Below are positions 33,168 to 44,033 of a stretch of DNA of 64,000 bases, piece by piece. A program made the position numbers and the translations under genes. Under the pieces are notes generated by a model. The model was not told where the DNA came from. It ran no database searches and saw nothing but the letters and a program-made list of their open reading frames with translations. The DNA comes from Membranipora membranacea (lineage: Eukaryota > Bryozoa > Gymnolaemata > Cheilostomatida > Membraniporidae): NCBI GenBank assembly GCA_914767715.1, contig OU612069.1:8866001-8930000 (forward strand), in the 5' to 3' direction. Within the stretch, counting starts at the first letter, position 1. The number at the start of each line of letters is the position of its first letter.

Positions 33168-36100
33168 TTCCCCAATCAGCTCAGCTACGAACAGTCAACC
33201 AGTTTGGAAGCATTATCATGTGACTTCCCCACCCACACAACCCCAGATCACAAAAAAACTAGAAACTCACCTGTGTCATACACTTGAGGCTGTCGCTGAC
33301 CCCGAGCTGTCTACAGTACATGTCTACAAACACATTACTCGTCGGCACAGCCACGTCAAAACTGAGTACTTTGATAACGAGGTGCTCCATCCTTAGAAGC
33401 TGTTTCTTGGTATAAGTGTCATCGGTGATGTACACAAACTCTCCAACATCCGGTGGGTAGATCTCCTCGTACTTACTGTAATCATGTTAAATATATATAT
33501 ATATATAACTTGAGAGGACAGTAGCTATAGCTGGAATAGTATCATTAGGGCAATGAGCTTAGAAAAATAGCCAGTCCCTACTAGCATACTAGAAAATCCC
33601 AGATCTTCGACGTTGAAGGCATTTTGTTACAGTTTGATTTTTTGTAAACAAGTCAATATCCGGGCTAGATTATTCATGCGAGTAGGGACAGCCAATCCAA
33701 TCAGTCCCCGTGTTGAGTGTTCTAACCATAGTGTTTTGTCTATGGTTCTAACTGTATGATGCTATGATACTATTTCCGTTCCATGAGAAGAATTGAATTC
33801 AGTGTATATACTCTATTGCATGTACACAAATAGCATCAGAAGATCTATGTGGTTACTAGCCTATTATCTGATCAAGGCTTGCTACAACAATGACTAATGA
33901 GTTCCTAATCTACTCACAATCCAAATATAACTACAGCAGTATTGACACCTGGCACTGGTGATTTCGCGTTGACACCTAATCTTAGAGGGATTTCACTTTA
34001 ATTGCACAAATCTTTTATGAAGAGAGCAACCACTGAGAGATGAAGCACCAACAGGCCAAGAATAAATATGAATATGTGCAGTCATCTGGATGCATATATG
34101 GAAAAAATTATAATGTTATTATGAGGGATGGCGTTGCACATGGGAGTGACAAACCTCCCTTCCCCACAATACAAGGATGTGAACAGATTATAAAACTCCT
34201 AGCATCCCTTAGTGCGATATTATACCAACTCACTGACTGCTGGAAACTTCAGGCAAGTTATCATTTAGTTAAATTGTTTTGGAGATGGTCACTTTCGAGC
34301 CTAGCTTCTAATACAAAAAAATACCTGCATGGCTAATTTATTCAAAGGTTGACTACTTATGAATTTGATAGAGAGGAAAGGGAGGAAATCCCTCCTGTGA
34401 TGTTCGTTTGTGAATGACAATAGTGAATTCGTATTCTACAAATCCAATAACCCCTACATTATTAAGTAGTCGTTGCCATGGTTTTGCAATTTTCCAGTTA
34501 CAGCAGATTTGCACCAATAAGTTGTTAGTTGGTTTGTGGCATATCTGTGTGGTTAGCAATTTGAGTGAGCGTTGTTGAAGATTCATTACAAGACCAAGCT
34601 AAAACAGGCTTCATTTAGGTTGCCAAACCAAAAGTAGACTGTGATCCTTGCTAAAACACACGACATGTACAACTATGGACCCGCCCCCTTTCAATTAGTC
34701 AATTAGTTGTGGTAGTGAGTATGTCATCAAATTACCTTGCGATGTACATGCATGCTGTTCCGACAAGCTGCAGTTTGCCTCTTAGTACGGACATCTGACT
34801 GAGAAACCTATCGATGTAGTTAACAGCTAAGTGTAGAGTCTCGTCATGTAGCTTGTACTCTTCTCCTACCTCCACCAGCCAGTCGACGAGGATGGTACGC
34901 ATCTGTGTCGAGATGTCTGTCTGCTTTCTCATGTAGTGAGGCTACAAGATGTGTCATCATGTATACTACATACTGATTAAAATATTGATATAAAAAGGAT
35001 GTCTTGTCACACACAACAATGGGCGGCGAGGCCACAATATCTGCGCCAGGTTGCTCTCTGTTTGCAGGCAAGTCATAGAGTAGTCGATGGACAGCAGTGG
35101 TTAATGGATAGAAAACCATTGTCTATATATACATCTAGAGCAGACTATAAACATTTTCCTCCAAGTCACAACCTTTTTGAGTTTTCTCCGAGTGATGCCT
35201 ATCATTTAGCTTTATGGCATCCCGACTCAACGTGGCACAGTTTGTGTGTTACATTTCAAACAAGGGATAATTTTGTTTTCACCATAAACATATAAATACT
35301 TAAATAAATTATTTATTTGTTTATGGTTTTCACAAATGACTAGTGCTGTGTACACGCGGCATAGTATACTTACTTTGGGTCTAAATCTAAGTTCTGCATC
35401 TCTGAGGTAATCGTGGATGTCTTCCTGATACTCAGGTAGACAGTAGAGTGTCGTGTCTCTATTTAATGTCTCACCATCATGTGGTACATCTACAGCTGTG
35501 TCCATACACGATACGTCCAAAACCATGGGAGACTCTGTACAAGAAGATGAACAGAATCTACATCAATAGATAGCTGGTTAGGCCCAAGTACCACCACTTT
35601 GGAAGGTACATACACTCCCACCATTTTTAGACATGGTTTTGTGAATGTATTGAAGTTTAGCGAGGGGTAGGGGAGTTGAGTCTACGTTTGACTTTTTAAT
35701 TTATTTGGAGACTTGGTTATGTTGGTTGGAATATAAAATATGGCCGACAAATTACGATAAAAGGTTGTTTTAGGGATCTCAAAATATTGAACTGAAACTA
35801 TGTTATTGATTAGTTTCATGACATATTGTGCAGTTCATTTCCATTTGTGTTTGCTTAGATTGTTTCATCCATTGTCAGGTCATTTACAGCAGGCATACAT
35901 GAGGGGTATAGATTTCGCTGGTTGGGAACGAAATTGCCATTCATACAAAGCTTTAATAAGCTCAGAGCTATTATCAACCAAAGGAAGTAATTTCATAATT
36001 ACAACTGCAAATATATGAGTAGCATCACCATCATACAAGGACTGGTTTTGACAATCACCAAGCCATGTGATTAAAGCCTCACCAGATAATTACACACCAA

Positions 36101-37071
36101 GCCATTGTACTGACAGAGCAGCTAGCTATTTAAATGCAGTACTCTCAAGTAGAAAGCTATTGTTGCTATTAGCTAATCAATGAATTATTACTTGGGGGCC
36201 AACTATAATTTCTTGACCTGCACATGACATGTGGAAACTTTAAAATTAGAAATTCAAACTGGCCCGTCCAAACTCTATTTTCTGTAGCTCAAATTCAAGA
36301 TAATGTTCGTGACAAGTTTCACACCAGTTCACAACTGAACCTACCAAATTGTGTGGCCACTGGTGGTTGTGATACCAATGCATTGCTGAGGTTTGTTAGC
36401 ACACCCTGGCTCTGGTTAGGTCGCTTAGCAGCTCTGGTAGGCCGTTTATTTTCATCTAGCACAACTGGTTTGGCATGCCTCACATTTTCCGTGTCCTCGA
36501 ATACCTTGAATGTAGCGGAACCCTGAATAACCGATAAAACAGTGTAAGAAAATTGAGTGATTGACATGTACACTTTATAGTTGATCCAATCAAAACCTAG
36601 AGTAAGGTTGACTAAACTATAGCTCTAAACGTAAAAACTTTCGTTGAACATGAAAGAAGATATTGAATAAAGCCTCATGGTGCTGCTATTGAGTTGTGGC
36701 ACTCAAGTTTACTAATGTGCAATATATTTGAACATATATTCGCTATTTTTAATGTGTGCTTTATTTGACTTACTTCGACCTGTGAAAAACGAAATAAGAA
36801 TATATTCAACATGTTCACATAGTTATTTGACTCCGCAATCGAAAGGCTTTCAATGTCCTAACAGGAATCTACATTCTTAGCGCAATCTTGATAATCATCA
36901 TTTTTATACACTGGGCTTACTGCTGGGGCTTACCTTGGCAGCTCTTGCTGGTTGCTGTCGGAGATTGGTTACTTGACCTAGAACTGTTCGTTTGACGGCT
37001 TGATTCTGGCCATCAGCCTTCTTAGCACCACCGAATCTAGTTTGCATGCCATGTGCATCTATGCTGTTCAT
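32106..37071 (-). CDS. CCNA: Cyclin A, 8 coding exons, 393 aa
   Basis: Exons in transcript order: 37071-36934, 36522-36345, 35534-35374, 34941-34736, 33475-33271, 33004-32870, 32548-32433, 32148-32106; all junctions are GT-AG and keep phase. Cyclin A activates CDK2/CDK1 in S phase and mitosis. The N-terminus has a destruction box, RTVLGQVTN (residues 28-36), for APC/C-driven degradation. The lead-in [14 protein letters not shown] precedes the cyclin box with [18 protein letters not shown] (the MRAIL-type docking patch, from residue 173), [13 protein letters not shown] and [16 protein letters not shown]. Next come [20 protein letters not shown] and [12 protein letters not shown]. The second cyclin fold has [14 protein letters not shown], and the tail is [19 protein letters not shown], like the family's KYKSSKYHxVSxIPPP. 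The length is near the usual 390-430. The EEYKL and YITDDTY words favour A over B type. Antisense open frames over these exons are shadows. Confidence 0.96.
33133..33162. repeat. TA microsatellite in a cyclin A intron
   Basis: An uninterrupted run of TA dinucleotides. A similar shorter run lies at 33492-33508. Both flank cyclin A exon 5. Confidence 0.9.
35022..35096 (-). mobile_element. SINE family 1 fragment (tail only)
   Basis: It carries CGCCAGGTTGCTCTCTGTTT and GCAGGCAAGTCATAGAGTAG, then TCGATGG. This is the minus-strand tail seen in the copies at 8.6 and 15.4 kb. The tRNA-like head is missing. Confidence 0.6.
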
Positions 37072-37096
37072 CTTTCAACAATGATATATTATTTGC

Positions 37097-37887
37097 CCTG
37101 CAAAAATACAGGAGCAGTTTATTGTCTACCATGAAAAAAACAATATCTCAATCACCATGTAAATAATTGACTTTCCAGTAAACAATGGTCTGGATAAAAG
37201 AGAAAGGATAGCAGTTGAGTTTGAATTGATGCACTTCAGTTTATCATATAATGATACATATCAGATATCATCAGACAAGTAAAATGATTGACAACAATAC
37301 ATTACCTTACACACTCGTAAAATAATGGGGAAATTTTGGATTATTATACCCAGGCCCATGTGAAATGGCAATTGAAGACTTCAAGTCAAGTGCAGTAGGC
37401 CTGAAGAATTACTAATTGAGATTATATTATGAATGATGATGATTTGATGACAAATAAAATAACCAACCATCACTGCTGTCAGATCAGTACAATTCAGATG
37501 GATATCAATCAAATCATACCTGATCCTCAATAAGTCACTCCCACTCCCAATCGATTCTGTCAACAGCTCAACTTGTTTCCTCTCAGATTGAAAGCCTCTC
37601 TCTTATATCTTCTTGACCAAGTGAAGCTTTTTTGGGTCTGACCTCCTTGAGTCTGTATAACCACAACAGTGGTACTGTAATATTTGAAACCCTTGGTGAT
37701 CTGCTGTAGGTTTGAAAGCTTCTGTCGTTGTGGCAGACGTTATGGCAAGCTACTAGAGAAATAACTTTTCAAACCCACTGGCAAACAACCACTGATTTAC
37801 TAAACAGCTGTCAAAGCTGAGCTTGAATTCCCCGCTGCAAGAAAACTGGCCAATGAAATTCAAACCTTCATAAATGAGTGGGCCAAT
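37097..37887 (-). promoter_or_regulatory. Cyclin A 5' UTR intron and paired CCAAT promoter
   Basis: Just upstream of the cyclin A ATG, the minus strand has the acceptor TATTTTTGCAG (exon continuing at 37097). Further up is the donor CAG|GTATGA (exon end at 37520), implying a non-coding first exon that ends at 37520. About 330 bp beyond that donor, two CCAAT boxes lie at 37850-37854 and 37883-37887, exactly 33 bp apart. A TTCAAA/TTTGAA word (37859-37864) lies between them. Paired NF-Y sites about three helical turns apart are typical of cell-cycle genes. The start site is inferred. Confidence 0.5.
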
Positions 37888-38364
37888 GGTAAGAGCGAAT
37901 GGCATACAGCGAGTCAATGTAGTCATATTTGTGCTGACCTTGACACAAAACTAAATCCAATCTGAGGAATTACAAATTCTTAGCAAACTCAAGTTGATCA
38001 AATTCATTTTCTCTAAAGCTGCAAATAGGTAAGAGTGTTCGCAACAATATATAGATCAAGGAGTCATATAGAACATCGAGAACTGGTTTATGTCATCACT
38101 GCATCATGCCAAGCTTTTAAACCAGGTTAATTGTGGAAACCACTCTACATGATGACTCAGACCCTCGAATTATTTATTTATGTTTCGTTCTCAAAGTCAC
38201 TGTTTGTTTGCAATAACAATGATTTATAATAATAATGAGAAACAAATTTCCGTGTTTAAATTAAACCTACATGAGTTTTAGGTACCTTATACATAGCTAG
38301 AAAACCAAGGAAGAAGAGTGAGATAAAATCTTAAAAAGTCCTGGGAAGATCACATCATTATAGG

Positions 38365-38460
38365 CATAGGCATCTGGAGTTACAAGCATGTCCAGTATCA
38401 ACCACCCCCTTTCCCTCTGGTGGTTGATACTGGACATGCTTGTAACTCCAGATGCCTATG
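38365..38460. repeat. Perfect hairpin: 42-bp stem, 12-nt loop
   Basis: The left arm starts CATAGGCATCTGGAGTTACA and ends AGTATCAACCACC. The loop is CCCTTTCCCTCT. The right arm is the exact reverse complement over all 42 bases, ending TGTAACTCCAGATGCCTATG. Pairing stops sharply outside. It lies upstream of cyclin A and of SMIM20. It may be a small-RNA hairpin precursor or a very young fold-back. Confidence 0.85.
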
Positions 38461-38507
38461 ATTATAGGCTACTTGGGCATTGCAATGAAAGCCTGCAGTT
38501 TAACGTG

Positions 38508-39505
38508 TAAGGGAAGGCGGGGTACGTTGAGCCAGTTTTTACATATTTGATTGTAACATGCTGTTGAATTGTGCTAGATTAACAAAACTTTTCACTGAAA
38601 TTGGTCTTCATGTCTTCCATCATCATGAGTGAGGTCAGAGACCTATTGCAGCAAGAAAAGAAAATATTGCTGTTTCAAAAAAAAATCGGGAAGCGGCTCA
38701 ACGTGCCCCAAGCAGGTTGAGCCGGGTGCTCATTTTGTATGGGGCGCGTTGAGCCACTCTGTCATGGTCATCTTTTTTTGGTAATATCTTTTTGGTTCAT
38801 CGCAACCATTAGAAATAAAGAAAAGCAACCAAATTCATTGCAGCAGCACATTTGTTTCACTCAGTTGAACTATAAAATATAAATCGCAACACAAATAAAT
38901 CTCTGAAACATTTGCGGTGGGGGAAAACTTGCACAAGGCAATCCTGATGATAAGTGAAGGGAAAAGTGACTCAGAGTAATTGCTAATTTAATTAAAGAAA
39001 CATCAATTCCAATGTTTTTGTGTATGTGTTGTTAAACAGTTTCGAACATATACTTCATACACTTTCATCATATAAAAATCATACTGCAGGGCATGGCTCA
39101 ACATACCCCAACGGGCATGGCTCAACATGCCCCAACGGGCATGGCTCAACGTGCCCCAACAGCCTGTTTTACACTGTCAACTTGAGTTAAACACAATCTC
39201 TCCATTAGAGATAAGTTTAGATTGTGTGAAATTGAGACTAAATATGATGTTACCACATAATAAAAATTGCAACTTCTCTGTCATGCCTTGTTGGGAATAG
39301 ATGATATTTCTGTCGATTAACGCATATTTACTTTTTACGCTAAAATCGATGAAAAACTAAATAGTTATCTTTCCTTAGTAGCTATCTTTCTTTTTGTCTA
39401 CTCAAAAAGGGTGCCTTGGTTCACATGACCTCTGATGGAGGTGAAGACTCAAAAAATTAAATGGTATTTGAAAAAAGTGGAGTGGATCAACGTGCCCAGC
39501 CTTTA
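38508..39505. mobile_element. Putative non-autonomous element with repeated GGCTCAACGTGCCCC words
   Basis: Eight copies of GGCTCAACGTGCCCC or its reverse complement occur, in both orientations, between GGGGTACGTTGAGCC at 38519 and GGATCAACGTGCCCAGCC at 39484. Three sit in tandem at 39094-39157. The outermost copies face each other like terminal repeats. There is no coding capacity. Subterminal repeated motifs of this kind suit transposase-binding sites, but the family is not recognised. Confidence 0.5.
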
Positions 39506-40312
39506 GTGGTTGAATCTCTAAAGGTAAATACTAGGCAAAATACAGGCTTGCAAGCCCCTGAAACCCATGGATTGCTTATGATAGTTGTGAACATAGGGAG
39601 GTCACTATAAGAACCTCAAAGCTCTCATTCTACAAACAGGGGACATCACACATGCAGTTCAGTCTGAAGCTATGCACTTTGCCCAATGATCAACCATCGC
39701 TCCAAAGAAGCATGACTACTGATGGTTTTTCAAAATCAAGATCTGAACAAAATTTATCGGGTTATCAACAGAAAACCCGGCATATGAGCTGCAAGTCAAT
39801 GATAACATCAATGCTACTACACCTTCCAATATCGTTATATCGCCCACAATTAAATTAAATGCCTAAGTGACTCAATGCTAATGCTCCATATAGTATCCTG
39901 TCTAGGTTTTTTATTAAGTCTATGTGACAACTATATTCTTTTGAGGTGTAGTGGCCGTAAAGGTAGTCTGGCAGCGTAGAATCACAAGACTCTTGAATGC
40001 TATACTTCAACATTACTGCAGCAATAGGCATATTACTAAAAGTTGTGTTGCTCTTGCAGGTTTAGGGCCATAGCATGTCATCGCACCTGATCATCGACCA
40101 GATAAGCCGAGGCGAAGGTATAAGTTACTTGCAATTCAACTATGTACTGTATATGAGTTGTGTTTGAAGACAGTTGAGCCTTATAGTGACCTGATACCCA
40201 TCGGTATTCCATTCAGTTACAGATGGATACAGTTTTACTTGTTTATTTACACACAATTCTGATCAGCATCTTTGTTTCTCTCTACTTAGTCTGAACGCTG
40301 AGCTGTCAAACG

Positions 40313-43300
40313 ATGACCTCGAAGAAGACCCCAGATATAGATCTGAGGAAGTTCAAGGCCTGGAGCCCTCAGTCTGGTGTCCCTGCTAATGTTGAGTATG
40401 GTACTGGGTACACAAGCTACTTTAAACGATGGATGCCAAGTTAGTAATTTGTGTCAATATGATTATCTAGACGAAATCCTTAACCTGTATTGTTAGAAGA
40501 ATAGTCGCACCATCTCCTGGTGATCAAGTGCTTACTTAAATAAAAGGTGTTTGTCGGTCAGATTGCTCGCTGATCAGGTGATATACTATTGCATGTATAT
40601 CTCTGATCGATAGAGAGAGAATTAATTCGCTTAGTAAGAGTACCAACACAAGTAATTTGGTGTGACGACCAGTGTTCAATTTTACTAATTAGGGCTGGGT
40701 ACATGTTAGGTACTGCTATTAAATTGGCTCTAACGATCAAAGATACACATGTCAATAGTGTAGTCTCCACGTAGGTGCGGTCAGATTGGTCAACATGGGT
40801 TAGGATTTAAACTTCTCTTTATGAGATTTCTGTTCTTAATCTTCACCACTCCAAATCTCTTGCCACTCCCTACGCTGTTCGGGGGAGGGCGGTGCTAAGC
40901 AAGCTCATCACTCCCTGTCAACTCCATAGGTGTTGGAAGGGAATGTGAAAATGGAAGCATAATGGTAGATTGCAGATCGCATTTCAATGATATATCAGCT
41001 TATTTAAGTTAGCGAGCAAGTTTATATTCATCATTCTATATAACTCTAACATATGATATAATATTAAACTTAGGCGAGCAAACTTCAACATTAACAAGTA
41101 TATCTAGCATGCTTTTACTGCGATATCGATGCTATGTCAACATAACACAGATCACACAATCAGAATTTTTTGGGTTTTGTCAAACAGCTCCCCTCTTTGT
41201 ATTGTAGCAATAAGAGTTTTATCTACGGTCGGACTGATCATGGGGGCCACATACCTAGTGGTGATAAAGCCTATGAATAATGTCGGAGATTGGCGTAAGT
41301 CTGACAGTATTTAAACCACTGCTGCCACACAGGCAAATGTGTGCTTGTTGAATTCAGTATAGCTCAAAACTAATAATATGAGGCTGCAATCACAGCATTG
41401 TCACCTAATGTGCAAATAATTTGCGCAAACTGATCGTCAAAATCAGGGTATGAAATTAATCATATTTAGTGGTTACCTTGTCTTTTCATTTCATTCCCTG
41501 ACTTTGAAGATCAGTTTGTACAAATTATTTGCCCATTAGGTGATAAATTTTGAATTTAAAGAGGTAGGAATCGAAGGGGGTGCACGGGGATTAATCATGT
41601 GAAGTGACAGGCAAGACCATTGGCTGATCAATGTAATTAGAGGCGGAGAATGGCCTTGGTCTCCGCCTCTAACAGCCAGTCCACGTTGCATTCTCAAGTG
41701 GTCAAGTGTGTTATGTAAGAAATTGTGATTCGCAGACACCCATAAATAAAGTTGAATAGAAGCTATGATATAGCTATTGTTGTGTTGGCTCATCACACTT
41801 GGGATTATAGGGTTTAATTACAACGGTCAATTTCAATCTTGACAACGGTATCTAGGCAACCTCTAAAACCATAAATCATAACGTCAAAATTGACCAATAA
41901 GAGCTCGTACATTTTGAAGCGGATGATTTGAAATCATCGGAACTGGGCAATTTCGTATGACATCAGTCATATTTTCACCACTTTCCAATGCCATTATTGG
42001 AATGAAAATTTATTGGGCATGTGTATCACACAATTCCGCATCAGCTTGTCTGATTCCCATTAAAAATAATTCACTGCTTCTCCTCTTAATTCCGAAAAAG
42101 CAGGAGGAATTTGAATGCTGCTAACCCCATTTGAATTTGATATGGCTGGGTGATCGCTTTACATTGACTGGCCCTTATATACCGGTCGAGGCACTTTAAT
42201 ACTGAATTCAATGAGCACAAATTTGTCTGAGTGCCAGCAGTAGTTTTAACGTCTCATAATGTTGCATTTATAATCATGATTGTGGGAGGGTCAGTCCTAT
42301 TGGAAAAGTGGCTATATTACCCCAGTAAATCAACTATTGTGAGCTCATAGGGCATATAAAAATAGTAAAAAAAAAATGAAAATTGTGGAAAATAGCAATT
42401 AGTTTTTTTTCAATTATTTTAGCAAGGATCATGGTGGATCATAGTAGTCAGGGGAAGGCAATAAATCACTATGATCCCAATTTTCAGACTTTGCAGCAGT
42501 TTTACTGCAATTAGGTTCACAGGCTTGTTTTATTTTATATGCCCTAATGACTTTTCAGCCTGAGATCTTTAAAACCATACCATATATAGCCTAGTAGGAC
42601 TGTCACTTTAAAGCTATAGTTGCGACTCCCCATATTTGGTATCATATTGAAGGTATCAGTCTTATTGAGAGCACCATGGCAACCTTTTGAATAGCCTATG
42701 GACACAATGGAAACCATTAGTTTACTAAAATGAAATTTTTTCTCAATCACTAAGTTGTCCCCTCTTGATCTTTTTTATGTAAAGGGCGATAAGATGAGAC
42801 GACCTTTGCAGTTGAGAGAAATTAAATTTTTCGGTAAAGCTAATGGTTTCAACTGTGTTCATAGGCTATTCAAAAGTTTGCCATGGGACCTTCAATATGA
42901 TACCAAATATGAGGAGGCACAACTATAGTTTTAAAATCTTGTCAGTTATTGTGCACATCTTCAGCTTGTTGATCAAGTTGCGCTATTGATCTCTGAAGCT
43001 CATCATGTCAAATCCCAGTTTACTGTGGCGGTAAATGTGCTAGGATTGAAAATTCAGCTAATGGTATGATTTGACCACACAATCAAACTTTCACTACAGA
43101 TTTGTGTAGGCCTGGCTATATGCTGGGTTTTCACGGTTTTTGTAATGTATCTGATTTAAATGTTCTAGTGATTGAAGTATAGCTTATACTAAAACTTGAG
43201 CGCATTTAGTTCTATACCCAGCATAGTTTCAGCCTACTTTGGGACACAAAATGATTTTCTTATCTCTTATACTGAGTAATATAAGGTTGGGTCAATATAT

Positions 43301-44033
43301 TCAAATTCCGATGCTCATCATGCTGTATTGAGTTGATATGAATCGATCAGTTTCGAGAAATGCCATTGCATATATCTTTTCTCTCAATTACTTTCGTTTT
43401 TTCTATATCGGCAAAAACTTTTCTACCTAGTGCTGTCAATATTGAACACAGCATAACTAACAATGTCTTCTGACAGACACCAAATTATTTGTACTGTAGA
43501 GTCAATACAGAAAGAAAACAGAAAGGGTATCGATCAAGAGGCAGTTCAACCAGGGGGTGAGTTATTTACCATTCCTGTCCGAGGTTGGGACAAAGTTGAT
43601 GGGCCACAGGAATCCACCAGACAAAACATAGAGCAATTCAAGAGGACTGACCATAACCATAGCCGGGTCGCTGATGATCAAAGCAAAGCAAGATGATTTT
43701 GTAATAGGGAAATTTGTGGCTACCTCAAATTTATTCACCCTCATCTCCCATCATAGCTAGTGAAAATTAGTGCTAGCTGACACTCTAAAACTAACTAAAT
43801 TAAACTCCCGTCTAGGTACCTGATACTTCCCTTTTACAATTGGTACTTCAAGATAATTGCTTGCGTTCCGAGGGGCTGTTGGACGGAGGGCAATAGTCTG
43901 GGGAAGGGGCTTAGAATAGAAGGGTCCGTATTTTACTGTTAGGCAAATTTAGGGGGAGCAACTCCGATCCTCTAATTCTTACTATTACTCTATTTTAGGA
44001 ATGAGAGTATGGTCTGATCCGTTTAAAAGATGA
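40313..44033 (+). CDS. SMIM20: SMIM20 / MITRAC7 homologue, 4 coding exons, 101 aa (alternative 5' exon possible)
   Basis: Exons: 40313-40439, 41208-41294, 43500-43556, 43999-44033. SMIM20 (MITRAC7) is a small inner-membrane protein that binds newly made COX1 during cytochrome c oxidase assembly. Evidence: a single membrane span VLSTVGLIMGATYLVVIKPM, then QSIQKENRKGIDQEAVQPGG and the tail MRVWSDPFKR. These follow the family pattern IxxxGxxxxGxxxxxxxxxPxM, QEDVQPxG and VWSDPF, with identical spacing from the PM to the end. The second AG (43498-43499) is taken as the exon 3 acceptor because the first one breaks the frame. The 42-residue N-terminal extension from exon 1 is absent in the short vertebrate protein. 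An upstream exon (ATG 40075, end 40117) also splices in phase to exon 2 and would give a short N-terminus (see findings). Introns carry D, F, C and G MITEs. Confidence 0.87.
40572..40770. mobile_element. MITE, family D copy 1
   Basis: The left end is GTGATATACTATTGCATGTA, then TATCTCTGATCGATAGAG. The right end is CTAACGATCAAAGATACACA, then TGTCAATAGTGTAG, an inverted repeat. The interior shares TGTGACGACC and GGGTACATGTTAGGTACTGC with copies at 51687-51880 and 61675-61885. It lies in SMIM20 intron 1. Confidence 0.75.
41311..42249. mobile_element. TTAA-flanked MITE, family F copy 1 (939 bp)
   Basis: The ends are TTAAACCACTGCTGCCACAC and GCCAGCAGTAGTTTTAA, with sub-terminal GAATTCAGTATAGCTC and a matching inverted GAATTCAATGAGCACAAATT. 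It is larger than other family members and contains extra internal sequence including an inverted GAGGCGGAGA / TCTCCGCCTC pair. It begins about 17 bp after the SMIM20 exon 2 donor. Confidence 0.7.
42287..42607. mobile_element. MITE, family C copy 2
   Basis: It starts GGGTCAGTCCTATTGG and ends CTAGTAGGACTGTCAC, running straight into the TTAA of the next element. It shares AATAGCAATTAGTTTT, CACTATGATCCCAATTTTCA and CCTAATGACTTTTCAGCC with copy 1. Confidence 0.75.
42608..42934. mobile_element. TTAA-flanked MITE, family G copy 1
   Basis: The left end is TTAAAGCTATAGTTGCGACT and the right end is GGCACAACTATAGTTTTAA. The body is a long fold-back: GCACCATGGCAACCTTTTGA with CAAAAGTTTGCCATGGGACC, and CCTATGGACACAATGGAAAC with GTTTCAACTGTGTTCATAGG. 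It abuts the C element. Confidence 0.8.

Noticed and set aside
33076-33396. 106-codon plus-strand frame over a TA microsatellite
   Set aside because: It is antisense to cyclin A exon 5, which explains the open frame; the minus strand encodes the cyclin box.
35800-36018. 72-codon plus-strand frame between cyclin A exons
   Set aside because: It lies in an intron, has no resemblance to known proteins and is of chance length.
43477-43499. First AG (after TCTGACAG) as SMIM20 exon 3 acceptor
   Set aside because: It leaves the wrong phase and hits a stop. The next AG at 43498-43499 keeps the frame and aligns residue by residue with the family.
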